A stretch of 64,000 nucleotides of DNA from Niveispirillum sp. SYP-B3756 (lineage in GTDB: Bacteria > Pseudomonadota > Alphaproteobacteria > Azospirillales > Azospirillaceae), in assembly GCF_009495745.1 (NCBI RefSeq), contig NZ_WIDQ01000001.1, positions 735,234 through 799,233 of the forward strand. Direction: 5' to 3'. This document shows positions 7,969 through 16,841 of this stretch, piece by piece. The first letter of the stretch is position 1. Each line of letters opens with the position of its first letter. The position numbers were made by a program, and so were the translations under genes. Below the pieces are notes generated by a model. The model did no database searches. It worked only from the letters and a program-made list of their open reading frames with translations, and was not told where the DNA came from.

Positions 7969-9273
7969 TCACTCAAACCGGTGCGGCACGAAGCGGGAGC
8001 TGTTATGGGTGATGACGTTGGTGTCTTCGCGGATGCCGATGCCCCGGCATTCATCGCCCACCATCCAGGAACCGATCACCGCATAATGGTCCCGCATCAC
8101 GCCCTTGGCGTCCGGTCCCTTGGCCGACGCAACGGGTGACCAGGCCTGATAGACATAGCCCTCGTTCCCATAGGGCCCGGCGGTTTCCAGTTCCGGGCGA
8201 CCGGTCAGCGCACCGCCCGGCCCCAGGGTGGCGACGGAGATATTGGCCCCTTCGCGGCCCAGCAGCGGCTTGGCCACCACGCGGGTGCCGGGGGCAAAGG
8301 CGCGGCGGTCGAAATGCGCCTCCACCAGATAGGGGTGATAGGGGTACATTTCCCACAGGATGGCCAGTAGCCCCTTGTTGGACAGCAGCATCTTCCAGGC
8401 CGGCTCCACCGCGCGGATCTTGTCGCGCGCCACCAGATCCAGCAGGTTGCCGCCGAAATCATCGGTCACCAGCCATTCCCAGGGCGTCAGCTTGAACAGG
8501 CTGGTGATTTCCTGATCTTCCAGATCGGTGAAGAAGGACCGGCTGGACCGGTCCCAGGGGCTGGTCTCATTGGTCCAGCCGATATCCGACAGGGCAATGG
8601 ATTTGGTGGCCAGCCCGGCCTCCGTCGCCGTATCCTGGATATAGCGCAGCGTGCCCTCATCTTCCGTATGCGGCATGGCGCAGGTCAGGTGCAGGGCCAG
8701 GAACTGTTCATGGGCCCCGCGCCGCCCGTCATCGGCGGCCAGCCGGCGGTCGGCGCGCAGCAAGCCGCGCCAGGCATCGACCAGCCCTTCATGGATGGAA
8801 TTGAACTGGTCGCCTTCCGGGAACACATCTTCCAGCCAGGCCCATTGCGCCACTGCCGCCTCATACAGGCCCGTCGGCGTATCGGCATTATATTCCAGCA
8901 GCTTGGGCATCCCGTCGCCATGGTCCGCCCCGCCATAGGCCAGATCGAACCGGCCATAGAGGGAGAATTCCCGCCCTTCCTGCCGCCGTGCCCAGGATGC
9001 CTCGATGGCGGGCACGGCACTGGCGGGGATGTTCAGCAGCGGATAGAGCTTTTCCTTGATGATGCGCTGGGCGGCGGAGATGCACATCTTGTGCAGTTCC
9101 ACGCTGGCCTCATCCAGCAGATCAACCTCTGCTTCGCTGAGCAGCCAATAAGCACTTTCATCCCAATAGATGCCGGTGGGGTCTTCCGGGCTGGGGATGG
9201 TGTGGAAATCAAAGCCCAGCGCTTCCATCTTGGCGCGCCAATCGGGGCGGGGACGGATCGACATACGCTGCAT
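7969..9273 (-). CDS. yjfC: glutathionylspermidine synthase-like ATP-grasp protein (YgiC/YjfC family)
   Basis: 434 aa, the usual length of the amidase-less YgiC/YjfC branch of the GSP synthase family. The ATP-grasp features are seen in KLLEYNADTPTGLYEAA, LWEMYPYHPYLVEAHF, VVAKPLLGREGANI and the C-terminal ITHNSSRFVPH. The family forms amide bonds; YgiC and YjfC do not make glutathionylspermidine in tested cases, so the product is unknown. It is the last gene of a minus-strand set DUF350, PspA-like, DUF1190 lipoprotein, ATP-grasp, matching E. coli yjfL-J-M-C content. The gap to the DUF1190 gene is 37 bp. Confidence 0.88.
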   Translation of the reverse strand: MQRMSIRPRPDWRAKMEALGFDFHTIPSPEDPTGIYWDESAYWLLSEAEVDLLDEASVELHKMCISAAQRIIKEKLYPLLNIPASAVPAIEASWARRQEGREFSLYGRFDLAYGGADHGDGMPKLLEYNADTPTGLYEAAVAQWAWLEDVFPEGDQFNSIHEGLVDAWRGLLRADRRLAADDGRRGAHEQFLALHLTCAMPHTEDEGTLRYIQDTATEAGLATKSIALSDIGWTNETSPWDRSSRSFFTDLEDQEITSLFKLTPWEWLVTDDFGGNLLDLVARDKIRAVEPAWKMLLSNKGLLAILWEMYPYHPYLVEAHFDRRAFAPGTRVVAKPLLGREGANISVATLGPGGALTGRPELETAGPYGNEGYVYQAWSPVASAKGPDAKGVMRDHYAVIGSWMVGDECRGIGIREDTNVITHNSSRFVPHRFE

Positions 9274-9310
9274 GATGGGTCACATCCTGGAGAAAGGGTA
9301 CGGCGGGCGG

Positions 9311-9982
9311 TCAGCCGCCGCCGCTGAAACCTGAACCGCTGAAGCTGGAGGAGGATTTGCCGAAGCCGCCGCGCGTGGTGGTGCGCGAGGGCGTGCCCAC
9401 CTGACCGGATTTGCTGACCGTGGTGGAAACGGTGGTCGGCACCGACGACCGGCTGAAACTGTCGCGGGAGCCGCCGGACCAGCGGCCGATATCGGCATTG
9501 CCGCTGCGCATATAGCCGTCGCGGTCCACATAGACCGGGCGGGGATAGTAATATCCCCGGCTGCCCCCGCCGATATAGCCGTAATTAGATTGCGGCTGCA
9601 GGGCACGGGCCAGCATGAAGCCCATCAGGGCCGGCACGAACACGTTGGAGACACTGCCATCGGGCTGGGCGACCACCGTAGACTGGCAGGCCCCTGCCCC
9701 CATCTGCGCCTCGCAACTGTTCATGTCATTGAAGCGCGGGGCGTTCTGCTGGTGCAACTGACGCGATTGTTCAAACGCCGCGTTGCACTCCTCGACACTG
9801 AATTCCGTCTCACACGCCTGGACGGAGGGGAAAATCTTCGCCTCCGTCTGCTGGGGAGCATCATCGCCGCAGGCCGCCAGCATCACCGCCGCCGCGCTAC
9901 CCACCAGCAAGGTGGAGATATAGGCGGACCGGCGACGCTTGCGCGGCGGCGGTTGGGGGGCGGGGTGCTGGCTGTCGGTCAT
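9311..9982 (-). CDS. yjfM: DUF1190 family lipoprotein (YgiB/YjfM-like)
   Basis: 223 aa. The N-terminus has a basic stretch PPPRKRRRS, a membrane span and the lipobox LAAC (Cys near residue 38), so a lipid-anchored envelope protein. The central part carries the DUF1190 pattern of conserved Cys and QLHQQNAPRFNDMNSCEAQMG, followed by a glycine/serine-rich tail ending GSGFSGGG. Genes of this family almost always sit next to the ygiC/yjfC-type ATP-grasp gene, as here. Molecular function is not known; it may be the modified partner or anchor of the ATP-grasp enzyme (inference). Confidence 0.87.
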   Translation of the reverse strand: MTDSQHPAPQPPPRKRRRSAYISTLLVGSAAAVMLAACGDDAPQQTEAKIFPSVQACETEFSVEECNAAFEQSRQLHQQNAPRFNDMNSCEAQMGAGACQSTVVAQPDGSVSNVFVPALMGFMLARALQPQSNYGYIGGGSRGYYYPRPVYVDRDGYMRSGNADIGRWSGGSRDSFSRSSVPTTVSTTVSKSGQVGTPSRTTTRGGFGKSSSSFSGSGFSGGG

Positions 9983-10020
9983 CGCGGTGACTTCTTTCTT
10001 GGGCGGTATCGGAGACGGGC

Positions 10021-10887
10021 TCAGCCCTGTTTGCCGGGCCAGGGCAATGCGGCAGGATCGGCCGGGGCAGCGGCCGGTGCCGGGGCAGCCAGGGCCGCCG
10101 GCTTGCCGGACAGGCGGGCCAAACGCTCCTGCACCGATGCGCCACCGGCCCCACTGCTGTTGCCCACGGCCTTCAATGCGGCTTCGATATTGGCATCACC
10201 CATATTTTCGCTGGTGCGGCTGGACAGGTCGGTCAGGGCCTGGGCCTTCATGCGGGCGGCTTCGGCATTGGTGCGGGCCTGCTGGGCGCGGCGCTGCATG
10301 GCATCCACCGCCACGGTCAGCTTGGAGCCCTCGCCCTCCCCGCGCAGGCCGGCCACCTGGGCGGCGCGGTTGGCGCGCTCCTTCTCCCGCTCTTCCTGGA
10401 TCTTGGCGCGCTCCATGTCACGCTCGGCCTTGGTCAGGGCGGATTTGGCCTCTGTCAGCATCTTGGCCTTTTCACGGTAGGCCTGTTCGGCCTCCGCCAC
10501 CAATGCCTCGGCCTCATCGGCCTCCCGCTCCTCGATCAGCACTTCGCTTTCCAGGGTTTCCAGCTGGGTCAAAAGATTGGCCAGGCTGGATTCCAGGCTG
10601 GCGCGCTTCACCTCATCGGTGGTGCCGGCCAGCAGGCTGTTGAGATGTTCGGCGGCGGCCAGACGGCGGTTATAATTCTCCCGCGCTTCCACGGCTTCCT
10701 TGTGTTCGCGCTGCAGCTCCACCCGCAGGTTGGCCAGCAGCTTGCCGGCCTTGTCCAGGTCGGTTTCCATCACCCGCAACTGGGCGGTGGAAGCACTCTT
10801 GGGGTCCAGTTCGACCAGTGCATCCACGATCTGCCGGCCAACTTTCTCACCCTTGACGCCCAACAGCGTGCGGAAGAACTGCATCAT
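10021..10887 (-). CDS. yjfJ: PspA/IM30-like coiled-coil protein (YjfJ type)
   Basis: 288 aa, almost entirely helical: a short amphipathic start (MMQFFRTLLGVKGEKVG) then heptad-rich segments (residues about 30-210) full of Glu/Ala/Arg, and an Ala/Pro-rich tail. PspA/IM30 proteins peripherally bind the inner membrane and respond to membrane stress. I use the ATG at 10887, which has AGGAG 9 nt upstream; a longer frame to 10962 lacks a ribosome site and adds a non-family N-terminus. In the E. coli yjf operon the same protein type accompanies DUF350, DUF1190 and the ATP-grasp. The stop lies 38 bp before the lipoprotein gene. Confidence 0.8.
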   Translation of the reverse strand: MMQFFRTLLGVKGEKVGRQIVDALVELDPKSASTAQLRVMETDLDKAGKLLANLRVELQREHKEAVEARENYNRRLAAAEHLNSLLAGTTDEVKRASLESSLANLLTQLETLESEVLIEEREADEAEALVAEAEQAYREKAKMLTEAKSALTKAERDMERAKIQEEREKERANRAAQVAGLRGEGEGSKLTVAVDAMQRRAQQARTNAEAARMKAQALTDLSSRTSENMGDANIEAALKAVGNSSGAGGASVQERLARLSGKPAALAAPAPAAAPADPAALPWPGKQG

Positions 10888-11008
10888 TGCTGACAACTCC
10901 TGAATGAAGACGCGAATGCGGTATCGGATGGGGCAAATGTGGGAAGCCGCCAATCCGCGCAAAAGGGGTAAACCACACCAAGGTTAGTGAAAAATACCGT
11001 TGGCGGGA

Positions 11009-11401
11009 TCAGACCGAGAGCGCTCCGGCATTAAGGATGCCCATGGCGATGGAGAAGGTGGCCAGCGTGATGCCATAGCCCAGCCGGTCTTCTTCGATCC
11101 CCTGGCGGAAACCCGGCAGCTTCAGACAGACGATACCAAACACCGCCAGCTGGCAGACAAGGGCCACCGCGCCCCACATCAACAGGTCCAGCACCGCATA
11201 GGTACCCGATGCGATGGAAAACAGGGCGATGGCCATGCCGATGACGGTGCCGCCCAGGCTGACCGCAGCGGCGGTATTGCCCTGGCGGATCAAGGCGATC
11301 TCCCGATAGGGGGTGATCATCATATAGATGGTCACCGCCACCGCCAGCAGCGCCACGGAGGTGCCGAGGAAGGTGAAATAGAGGGGAAGGGTTTGCAGCA
11401 T
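11009..11401 (-). CDS. yjfL: DUF350 membrane protein (YjfL-like)
   Basis: 130 aa with four predicted membrane spans: LYFTFLGTSVALLAVAVTIY, a Gly/Ala-rich span at AAVSLGGTVIGMAIALFSIA, LLMWGAVALVCQLAVFGIV and the C-terminal LATFSIAMGILNAGALSV. The repeated two-helix units are typical of DUF350. First gene of the minus-strand yjf-like set. Function is unknown, though the family is linked by context to membrane-stress and ATP-grasp modules. The upstream gap 11402-11518 probably holds the promoter, which I could not fix. Confidence 0.85.
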   Translation of the reverse strand: MLQTLPLYFTFLGTSVALLAVAVTIYMMITPYREIALIRQGNTAAAVSLGGTVIGMAIALFSIASGTYAVLDLLMWGAVALVCQLAVFGIVCLKLPGFRQGIEEDRLGYGITLATFSIAMGILNAGALSV

Positions 11402-11518
11402 CGTCCCTGTCGCTCCGTCCAGAGGCCGGCCCTGGTGGCGCGGCGCATTTTGGCGCGCAGGGTAACCATTCTGCGGATCAGTTGCAAAGGTGACGAAAGG
11501 GAGAACCTGAAAGGAGGG

Positions 11519-12598
11519 TCAGTTCTGCCGGTCCGCCACCGCCGTCAGGGCCGTTATCACCCCGCGCCACTCATCCACCAGCCGCCGCAGCCGGTCCTTC
11601 ACCACCAGCAGGATGGTCAGATCGCGCGGGCGGTCGATGCGGGGATAGGTGCCAAAGGCACCGGGGCTGGAAATGATGGGGCAGGAACCATCGGATGCCG
11701 CCGTTTCACACCACAACCCCACACCGTAACCGGCCAGCGACTCCGCCGCGTCGGGCAGGCTGAGCCGCTTGGCACTGGCCGACAGGTTGCGCTCCATGGC
11801 GACGAAGGCGCTTTCCGGCAGGATGCGGCGACCCGCCGGGCTCAGCCCCTTGGCCATGATCATACACAGGATGCGTTCATAATCATCCGGCGTGGCGATC
11901 AGCCCGCCGGCCACCCCCCATTTATCACCCCAGCGGCAGGCAGGCGACAGGCCCAGCGGATCGGCGATGCGGCGGCGGAACAGGCTGTTCCAATCGGCCC
12001 CACCCGCCTGTTCCACCAGAAAACCCGCCACCTGCATGGACAGGCCGCCATAGGCGAAGACGGTGCCCGGCGTGCCGGACAGGTCCAGGCCGGGCACAGC
12101 GCGGGCTGCATCGGCCGACGTGGCATAGCGCCGGTCCTGCCGCCGGGGACTGGGCGTGGGCAGGCCGGATGTATGGCTCATCAGTTGGGCAAGCGTGATG
12201 GCAGCCGCTGGGGTGCCGTTCGGGGCGATGCCGGCCTGCCCCAGCGTCAGGTCCAGCCGCAGCCGTCCCTCTGCCACGAAGGACATCACCAGCAGCCCGG
12301 CCACCCATTTGCTGGCCGAGGCCACCGGCACCGGTGTCGCCGGGCCGATATCGCCGAAATAGCCGCGATAGAGGGTCTGCCCATGATGCAGCGCCACGGC
12401 CGACACCCCGTCCAGCCCATGGCGCTGGATCGCTGCCTGGATCAGGGCAGTGATATCCTGCAGGTCCACCGGCGGGGGCGCTGCTGCGGCATTCAGGAGA
12501 CGGGGCCGCCCGGCCACCAGCAGAACGCCAAGGGTCGCCGCCTGCGCCAGCAGCCGGCGGCGATCCAGAAGCTTGGACGAAATGGACGCCGATTCCAT
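11519..12598 (-). CDS. exported serine hydrolase, beta-lactamase class C / penicillin-binding-like family
   Basis: 359 aa. A twin-arginine-like start (LLDRRRLLAQAATLGVLLVAG) suggests Tat export. The SxxK nucleophile is in VASASKWVAG, followed by LMSHTSGLPTP, characteristic of the class C-like esterase/peptidase family. The second motif reads FAYGG where YxN is usual, and the third region is GAFGTYP instead of HxG. This points to an esterase or D-aminopeptidase-type activity rather than a true AmpC lactamase. It follows hslU on the same strand across 62 bp containing a hairpin. Substrate unknown. Confidence 0.8.
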   Translation of the reverse strand: MESASISSKLLDRRRLLAQAATLGVLLVAGRPRLLNAAAAPPPVDLQDITALIQAAIQRHGLDGVSAVALHHGQTLYRGYFGDIGPATPVPVASASKWVAGLLVMSFVAEGRLRLDLTLGQAGIAPNGTPAAAITLAQLMSHTSGLPTPSPRRQDRRYATSADAARAVPGLDLSGTPGTVFAYGGLSMQVAGFLVEQAGGADWNSLFRRRIADPLGLSPACRWGDKWGVAGGLIATPDDYERILCMIMAKGLSPAGRRILPESAFVAMERNLSASAKRLSLPDAAESLAGYGVGLWCETAASDGSCPIISSPGAFGTYPRIDRPRDLTILLVVKDRLRRLVDEWRGVITALTAVADRQN

Positions 12599-12604
12599 GG
12601 ATAT

Positions 12605-12646
12605 CCCCCCCTATCAGGACAAAGCCGCTGGCCCTGATACGGGGGG
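12605..12646 (-). terminator. hairpin between hslU and the serine hydrolase
   Basis: TATCAGG/CCTGATA plus CCCCCC/GGGGGG form a 13-bp stem with one mismatch (12605-12618 with 12633-12646). It follows the hslU stop without a T-run and sits directly before the next start codon, so it could reduce read-through or affect that gene's translation. Confidence 0.4.
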
Positions 12647-12660
12647 AGGTCAGGTTCCCT

Positions 12661-13995
12661 TTACAGAATGAACTTCGACAGGTCGGTATTCTGCGCCAGC
12701 CCGTCCAGCTGTTCACGCACATAGGCGGCATCAATGGTGATGGTCTGGCCGCCCTTTTCGGTGGCGGAGAAGCTGATCTCCTCCAGCAGCCGTTCCAGCA
12801 CCGTGTGCAACCGGCGGGCGCCGATATTCTCCACCGTGCGGTTGATCTCCGCCGCCAGCCGGGCCAGCTCGTCGATGGCGGCATCCTCGAAGACGAGATC
12901 CACCTCCTCGGTCTTCATCAAGGCCACATACTGCTTGATCAGGCTGGCTTCCGGCTCCGTCAGGATGCGGCGGAAATCGGCCTGGGTCAGCGGGGTCAGG
13001 TTGACGCGGATGGGCAGACGGCCTTGCAATTCCGGCAACAGGTCGCTGGGCTTGGCGATGTGGAAGGCGCCGGACGCGATGAACAGGATATGGTCGGTCT
13101 TCACCGGCCCATGCTTGGTGGCCACGGTCGTGCCCTCGATCAGCGGCAGCAGGTCGCGCTGCACGCCTTCGCGGGAAACATCGCCGCCGCGCGCCTCGCT
13201 GCGGGCGCAGATCTTGTCCACCTCGTCCAGGAAGACGATGCCGTTCTGTTCCACCGCATGGATGGCGTCGGCCGTCACCTTCTCATTATCCAGCAGCTTG
13301 TCGCTCTCCTCCGCCATCAGCAGATCGTAGCTTTCCGACACGCTCATCTTGCGGGTCTTGGTGCGACCGCCGCCAAATGCCTTGCCGAAAATATCGCCCA
13401 GATTGACCATGCCCATCTGGGCACCCGGCATCCCCGGCACCTCAAAGCTGGGCATCCCCGGCACGGCATTGTCGGCCACCTGAATCTCGATTTCCTTCTC
13501 GTTCAGGCTGCCTTCGCGCAGCATCTTGCGGAACTTGGCGCGGGTGTCGGGGGATGCACCATTGCCGACCAGCGCATCCAGCACCCGCTCTTCGGCCGCC
13601 AGTTCGGCCTTGGCCGCCACTTCCTTGCGCAGGCGGGTGCGCGACAGGCCGATGGCGACCTCCACCAGATCGCGGACGATCTGTTCCACATCGCGGCCGA
13701 CATAACCGACCTCGGTGAATTTGGTGGCTTCCACCTTCAGGAAGGGGGCGTGAGCCAGCTTGGCCAGACGGCGGGCGATTTCCGTCTTGCCGACACCGGT
13801 GGGGCCGATCATCAGGATGTTCTTGGGCAGAACCTCATCCTTCAGACCGGCATCCAGTTGCTGGCGGCGCCAGCGGTTGCGCAGCGCGATGGCGACCGCG
13901 CGTTTGGCCTCATTCTGACCGACAATATAGCGGTCCAGCTCGGAAACGATCTCACGCGGGGAGAAGGCATTGGCCAGGGGGGACGGTGTGGTCAT
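12661..13995 (-). CDS. hslU: ATP-dependent protease ATPase subunit HslU
   Basis: AAA+ unfoldase that feeds substrates to the HslV peptidase in the cytosol. 444 aa, normal length. N-terminal [30 protein letters not shown], Walker [14 protein letters not shown], the pore motif region [16 protein letters not shown], Walker [11 protein letters not shown], and the C-terminus NTDLSKFIL that docks into HslV are all present. The start is 4 bp after the hslV stop, the standard hslV-hslU operon. Confidence 0.97.
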   Translation of the reverse strand: MTTPSPLANAFSPREIVSELDRYIVGQNEAKRAVAIALRNRWRRQQLDAGLKDEVLPKNILMIGPTGVGKTEIARRLAKLAHAPFLKVEATKFTEVGYVGRDVEQIVRDLVEVAIGLSRTRLRKEVAAKAELAAEERVLDALVGNGASPDTRAKFRKMLREGSLNEKEIEIQVADNAVPGMPSFEVPGMPGAQMGMVNLGDIFGKAFGGGRTKTRKMSVSESYDLLMAEESDKLLDNEKVTADAIHAVEQNGIVFLDEVDKICARSEARGGDVSREGVQRDLLPLIEGTTVATKHGPVKTDHILFIASGAFHIAKPSDLLPELQGRLPIRVNLTPLTQADFRRILTEPEASLIKQYVALMKTEEVDLVFEDAAIDELARLAAEINRTVENIGARRLHTVLERLLEEISFSATEKGGQTITIDAAYVREQLDGLAQNTDLSKFIL

Positions 13996-13999
13996 GATG

Positions 14000-14557
14000 T
14001 CACATCTTCTCCAGCGTGACGGTGTGGTTGGTATAGACGCAGATATCGCCGGCCACCTTCATGGCCCGCCTTGCGATGGTTTCCGCGTCCAGCCCGTCAA
14101 TATCGATCAGGGCGCGGGCGGCGGCCAGCGCATAGGAACCGCCGGAACCGATGCCGATAATGCCATCCTCCGGCTCCAGCACATCGCCATTGCCGGTGAT
14201 GATCAGGGAAACATCCTTGTCCGCCACGGCCATCAGGGCTTCCAGCCGGCGCAGGTAACGGTCGGTGCGCCAGTCCTTGGCCATTTCCACCGCCGCACGG
14301 GTCAACTGGCCCGGATGCTGTTCCAGCTTGGCTTCCAGCCGTTCGAACAGGGCAAAGGCATCGGCGGTGGCGCCGGCAAAACCGGCCATCACCGAGCCAC
14401 CGGCCAGACGGCGCACCTTGCGGGCGTTGGACTTCATCACGGTCTGGCCCATGGAAACCTGGCCATCGCCGGCAATCACCACCGTACCGCCCTTGCGGAC
14501 GGAAAGAATGGTGGTGCCGTGCCACTGGATCGGATCATGGGAGGAAGATTGGCTCAT
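14000..14557 (-). CDS. hslV: ATP-dependent protease proteolytic subunit HslV
   Basis: Threonine protease of the bacterial proteasome-like complex. 185 aa. After a short propeptide-like start ([12 protein letters not shown]) comes [12 protein letters not shown], in which the first Thr is the processed N-terminal nucleophile, then [20 protein letters not shown] and [16 protein letters not shown], both typical. It needs removal of residues before Thr. First gene of the hslVU operon; the upstream gap 14558-14694 carries the terminator of the previous gene. Confidence 0.97.
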   Translation of the reverse strand: MSQSSSHDPIQWHGTTILSVRKGGTVVIAGDGQVSMGQTVMKSNARKVRRLAGGSVMAGFAGATADAFALFERLEAKLEQHPGQLTRAAVEMAKDWRTDRYLRRLEALMAVADKDVSLIITGNGDVLEPEDGIIGIGSGGSYALAAARALIDIDGLDAETIARRAMKVAGDICVYTNHTVTLEKM

Positions 14558-14640
14558 CGCTTGGGTGCTGCCTGCCTGAACGAAAACGGTCCCTGCTATG
14601 TGGGCAGTGGGCGCGCCGCGTCAAGAAGGCAGAAACGCAA

Positions 14641-14669
14641 ACCGGCGGTTGCAGGCAGCAACCGCCGGT
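14641..14669 (-). terminator. terminator of the 52-aa membrane protein gene
   Basis: Perfect 12-bp stem ACCGGCGGTTGC/GCAACCGCCGGT with a 5-nt loop, followed on the minus strand by TTTGCGTTT. It separates the small gene from hslV. Confidence 0.65.
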
Positions 14670-14694
14670 CATTAACCGCTATCCAGGGTGCTGG

Positions 14695-14853
14695 TTACAG
14701 GCGCTGCTGATCGCCCGTGCTGGCGAAAACGCTGTGCAGGAACCAGGCGATCAGGGTCATCAGCAACAGAAAGCCACCCCAGCGGCGATTGACGCTCATC
14801 ACGCCCAGGGCCGTGGCAATGGCACCGCCATAGATGAAAAACGACTTCTTCAT
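14695..14853 (-). CDS. small membrane protein, unknown
   Basis: 52 aa starting MKKSFFIYGGAIATALGVMS, with a second hydrophobic stretch RWGGFLLLMTLIAWFLHSVF, so two short membrane spans. I chose ATG 14853 because the peptide then begins with a Lys-Lys membrane start; an in-frame longer version to 14898 adds an unlikely Cys-rich lead. No family recognised. It precedes hslV on the same strand but has its own terminator. Confidence 0.55.
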   Translation of the reverse strand: MKKSFFIYGGAIATALGVMSVNRRWGGFLLLMTLIAWFLHSVFASTGDQQRL

Positions 14854-14978
14854 GGTCGAACACTTTCCCGAACAGGGGGCGGCCCCGGCCGTGCGCATTC
14901 ATGGCACGCGGGGTTCAAGGCCGGTGATGGCCGCCCGATAGCGCAGGCACCCGACAGGCGGGTGCCGATGAAGCAGGT

Positions 14979-15401
14979 TCAGCGGGAAAATGCCCAGGGA
15001 GGCCCGGTCGGCTGGCGCGGGCCCGTGCGGATGGAACGGCCCACCCAGCACAGGCCCAGACCCAGTAACAGCAACCCGGCGAAAGCCGGGGGTGGCAGGG
15101 CGGGGGCCGCCGGGGGCAGCAGGGCACCACCGCCGGTACCGGCAGGCGTCGGCGCTGCCTGCTCCGCCACCGTAGCGATGGCCAGCAGTGCCGAGGGAAC
15201 GCTGCTGCGGCTGGCACTGCTGTTGGCGCTGGTGCCCGCCCGTTCTGCCTCCGCTCCCGGCAAACCCGCCAGCCCCAAGCCGCCGGCCAGGGCCAGCAGC
15301 AACAGCAGCAGCGCCGCCTTGGCCCGCTCCGGCCCATGGCGCAGCAACCGCGCCAGATGCGCGCAAAGCCGGTCAGAATCGGGCGGGACAGGTGGGATCA
15401 C
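14979..15401 (-). CDS. hypothetical protein with two hydrophobic segments
   Basis: 140 aa from a GTG start. A basic, Arg-rich lead (RLCAHLARLLRHGPERAKAA) is followed by an LLLLLLALAGGLGLAG span, an Ala/Pro/Ser-rich middle and a second span FAGLLLLGLGLCWVGRS near the end. This could be a small envelope protein. Other frames in this stretch are also open because of the high GC, so the call rests on the plausible membrane topology only. No SD of note. No family recognised. Confidence 0.4.
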   Translation of the reverse strand: MIPPVPPDSDRLCAHLARLLRHGPERAKAALLLLLLALAGGLGLAGLPGAEAERAGTSANSSASRSSVPSALLAIATVAEQAAPTPAGTGGGALLPPAAPALPPPAFAGLLLLGLGLCWVGRSIRTGPRQPTGPPWAFSR

Positions 15402-15475
15402 TATAAGGAGCCTTAAGGGATATAACGGGCAATGCGACCACAGACCAGAATGCTCATTCCCAGATAATCATCCAC

Positions 15476-15856
15476 CTAGCCCTGCGCAAGGGCGATGCCG
15501 TTCTGCAGCGCCACGGCCATCTTGTCGGCCTTGGCGCGGAACACGGCGGCGGCATCGGGCACAAACAGCCGGTCGGCCACCATGCCGAACAACACCAGCC
15601 AGCGGGCGAAATGGGTCGGCCCCAGCCCCTCGATCATGGCATGGGTCTGCATCGGCCGACCATCATAGCGGGCGGTGGCCAGCATCACCGAGGACCAGAA
15701 ATCATGCACCTTGCGCAGATGCAGGGCCCAGGCGGCATCATCCTCCCCCACCATGCGCAGAAAGATCGGCCCCAGCACCGGGTCGCGCCGCGCCTCCCCA
15801 TAAAATTCCACGATCAGAGCGGCGATGCTTTCATCATCAATACGGTCATAGGGCAT
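15476..15856 (-). CDS. group III truncated haemoglobin
   Basis: 126 aa. Matches group III (P-type) truncated haemoglobins: YDRIDDESIAALIVEFYGEARRDPVLGPIF at the start, HLRKVHDFWSSVMLATARYDGRPM with the distal region, and the proximal His in HFARWLVLFGMVADRLF. Such proteins bind haem and O2 or NO; a role in NO or redox stress is inferred. The gene stands alone between two short hypothetical genes. Confidence 0.88.
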   Translation of the reverse strand: MPYDRIDDESIAALIVEFYGEARRDPVLGPIFLRMVGEDDAAWALHLRKVHDFWSSVMLATARYDGRPMQTHAMIEGLGPTHFARWLVLFGMVADRLFVPDAAAVFRAKADKMAVALQNGIALAQG

Positions 15857-16105
15857 GGGGCGAGGCCGGCGGCAAAGGGGAACGGGATCGTCTTGCTGCT
15901 ATATCATCCTGACCGGTCCGTACAGGTGACAAAATCCCCCGGCAGCCCCGTTCAACAGGCGGGGAGGGGTGCTTGGCAGCGGGCCTGATGGCGCCCACAT
16001 ACCGACGGCATGGGTTGGCCGCTGGACCTTGGCCCGATTCCATGACCATGATCTTGGGATGAGGATAAACCCTATCCTCCACCAACGGGGAGTTATCATC
16101 GCGCC

Positions 16106-16477
16106 GTGCGCATCCATCGGCTGCTGATCCTGCTGCTGAGCCTGTCTGTCCTGCTGCTGGTCCCCACCAACAGCGGGGAAGCGACGGCTGCGCCCGTGAT
16201 CCAGCAGATGATGACCGTCGCCGCCGCTTTTGATCCGGCCGCCCCCCCCGTTCAGGATGATGATGACGCCCTGCTCCTGGCGGCCCTGTCCGCCGCGGCG
16301 GAGGCACCAGCCCCCACCCCCTTCAGCGATGATACCGGCAATGACGGCCTGCCGGCGGAACCGGGCCTCAACTGCCCGCTGCGCCGCCGCATCATCGCGC
16401 TGACCATTGGCGGCGCCCCGCCGCCCAGCGCCAGCGACCTGACCACCCCCTGGCCCACCGGCCCCCCGACCGTTTGA
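16106..16477 (+). CDS. exported hypothetical protein
   Basis: 123 aa from GTG 16106. The start MRIHRLLILLLSLSVLLLVP is a clear signal-peptide shape; the rest is Ala/Pro/Asp-rich with a DDDD patch and RRRIIALTIGG near the end. No family recognised. The ribosome site is weak (GGGGAG 13 nt upstream), so the start and even the gene are uncertain, but frame length and hydrophobic start support it. Confidence 0.45.
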   Translation: MRIHRLLILLLSLSVLLLVPTNSGEATAAPVIQQMMTVAAAFDPAAPPVQDDDDALLLAALSAAAEAPAPTPFSDDTGNDGLPAEPGLNCPLRRRIIALTIGGAPPPSASDLTTPWPTGPPTV

Positions 16478-16841
16478 TCCGGCCATCCTGCACCGCCCCC
16501 TGGCGGGTGCACGCGACCCGGCACACCCGAAATCCATCCTTGCCAATCCGACGCCGGTCGCAAGTCCGGCAATGGTTTTATTTTGCCTCATTTAAAGTAT
16601 TGGAAAACTCTTTTCTTTGAAAAATTCTCTTTTTACTGTTGACGACCCTTCATATTCAGCGCATTCATTCCTTCGTCCTGTCATTATTTTGCAGGATCCA
16701 ACTGCCAAGACTTAAAAGCCCGCCCTGGTTCCCAGGTGCGGGCCTTTTTTTGATCTGAAGCCGACGGCCGGCTGGGTGCCGCCATACCATTGGGGGGCGG
16801 TGACAGCACTGCCCCCCCCTTTTGGCTTTATCCTGGCACGG
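16478..16841 (+). other. gap with AT-rich stretch and orphan terminator; possible small RNA
   Basis: No gene is seen. From about 16575 to 16700 the DNA becomes AT-rich, with TTGACG at 16639-16644 as a possible -35 box. A strong terminator follows at 16715. A transcript of under 100 nt would fit between them, but the -10 box is poor. Confidence 0.3.
16715..16753 (+). terminator. rho-independent terminator
   Basis: GCCCGC-C-CTGG pairs with CAGG-T-GCGGGC around a TTCC loop, followed by seven T on the plus strand (preceding AAAA on the other side makes it usable in both directions). It lies 90 bp downstream of the esterase stop on the minus strand and 240 bp after the short exported gene. Confidence 0.8.

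Noticed and set aside
11000-12637. Long plus-strand open frame over the DUF350 and serine hydrolase genes
   Set aside because: It is antisense to two recognisable protein families and has the His/Gln/Gly-rich composition of a GC-rich shadow.
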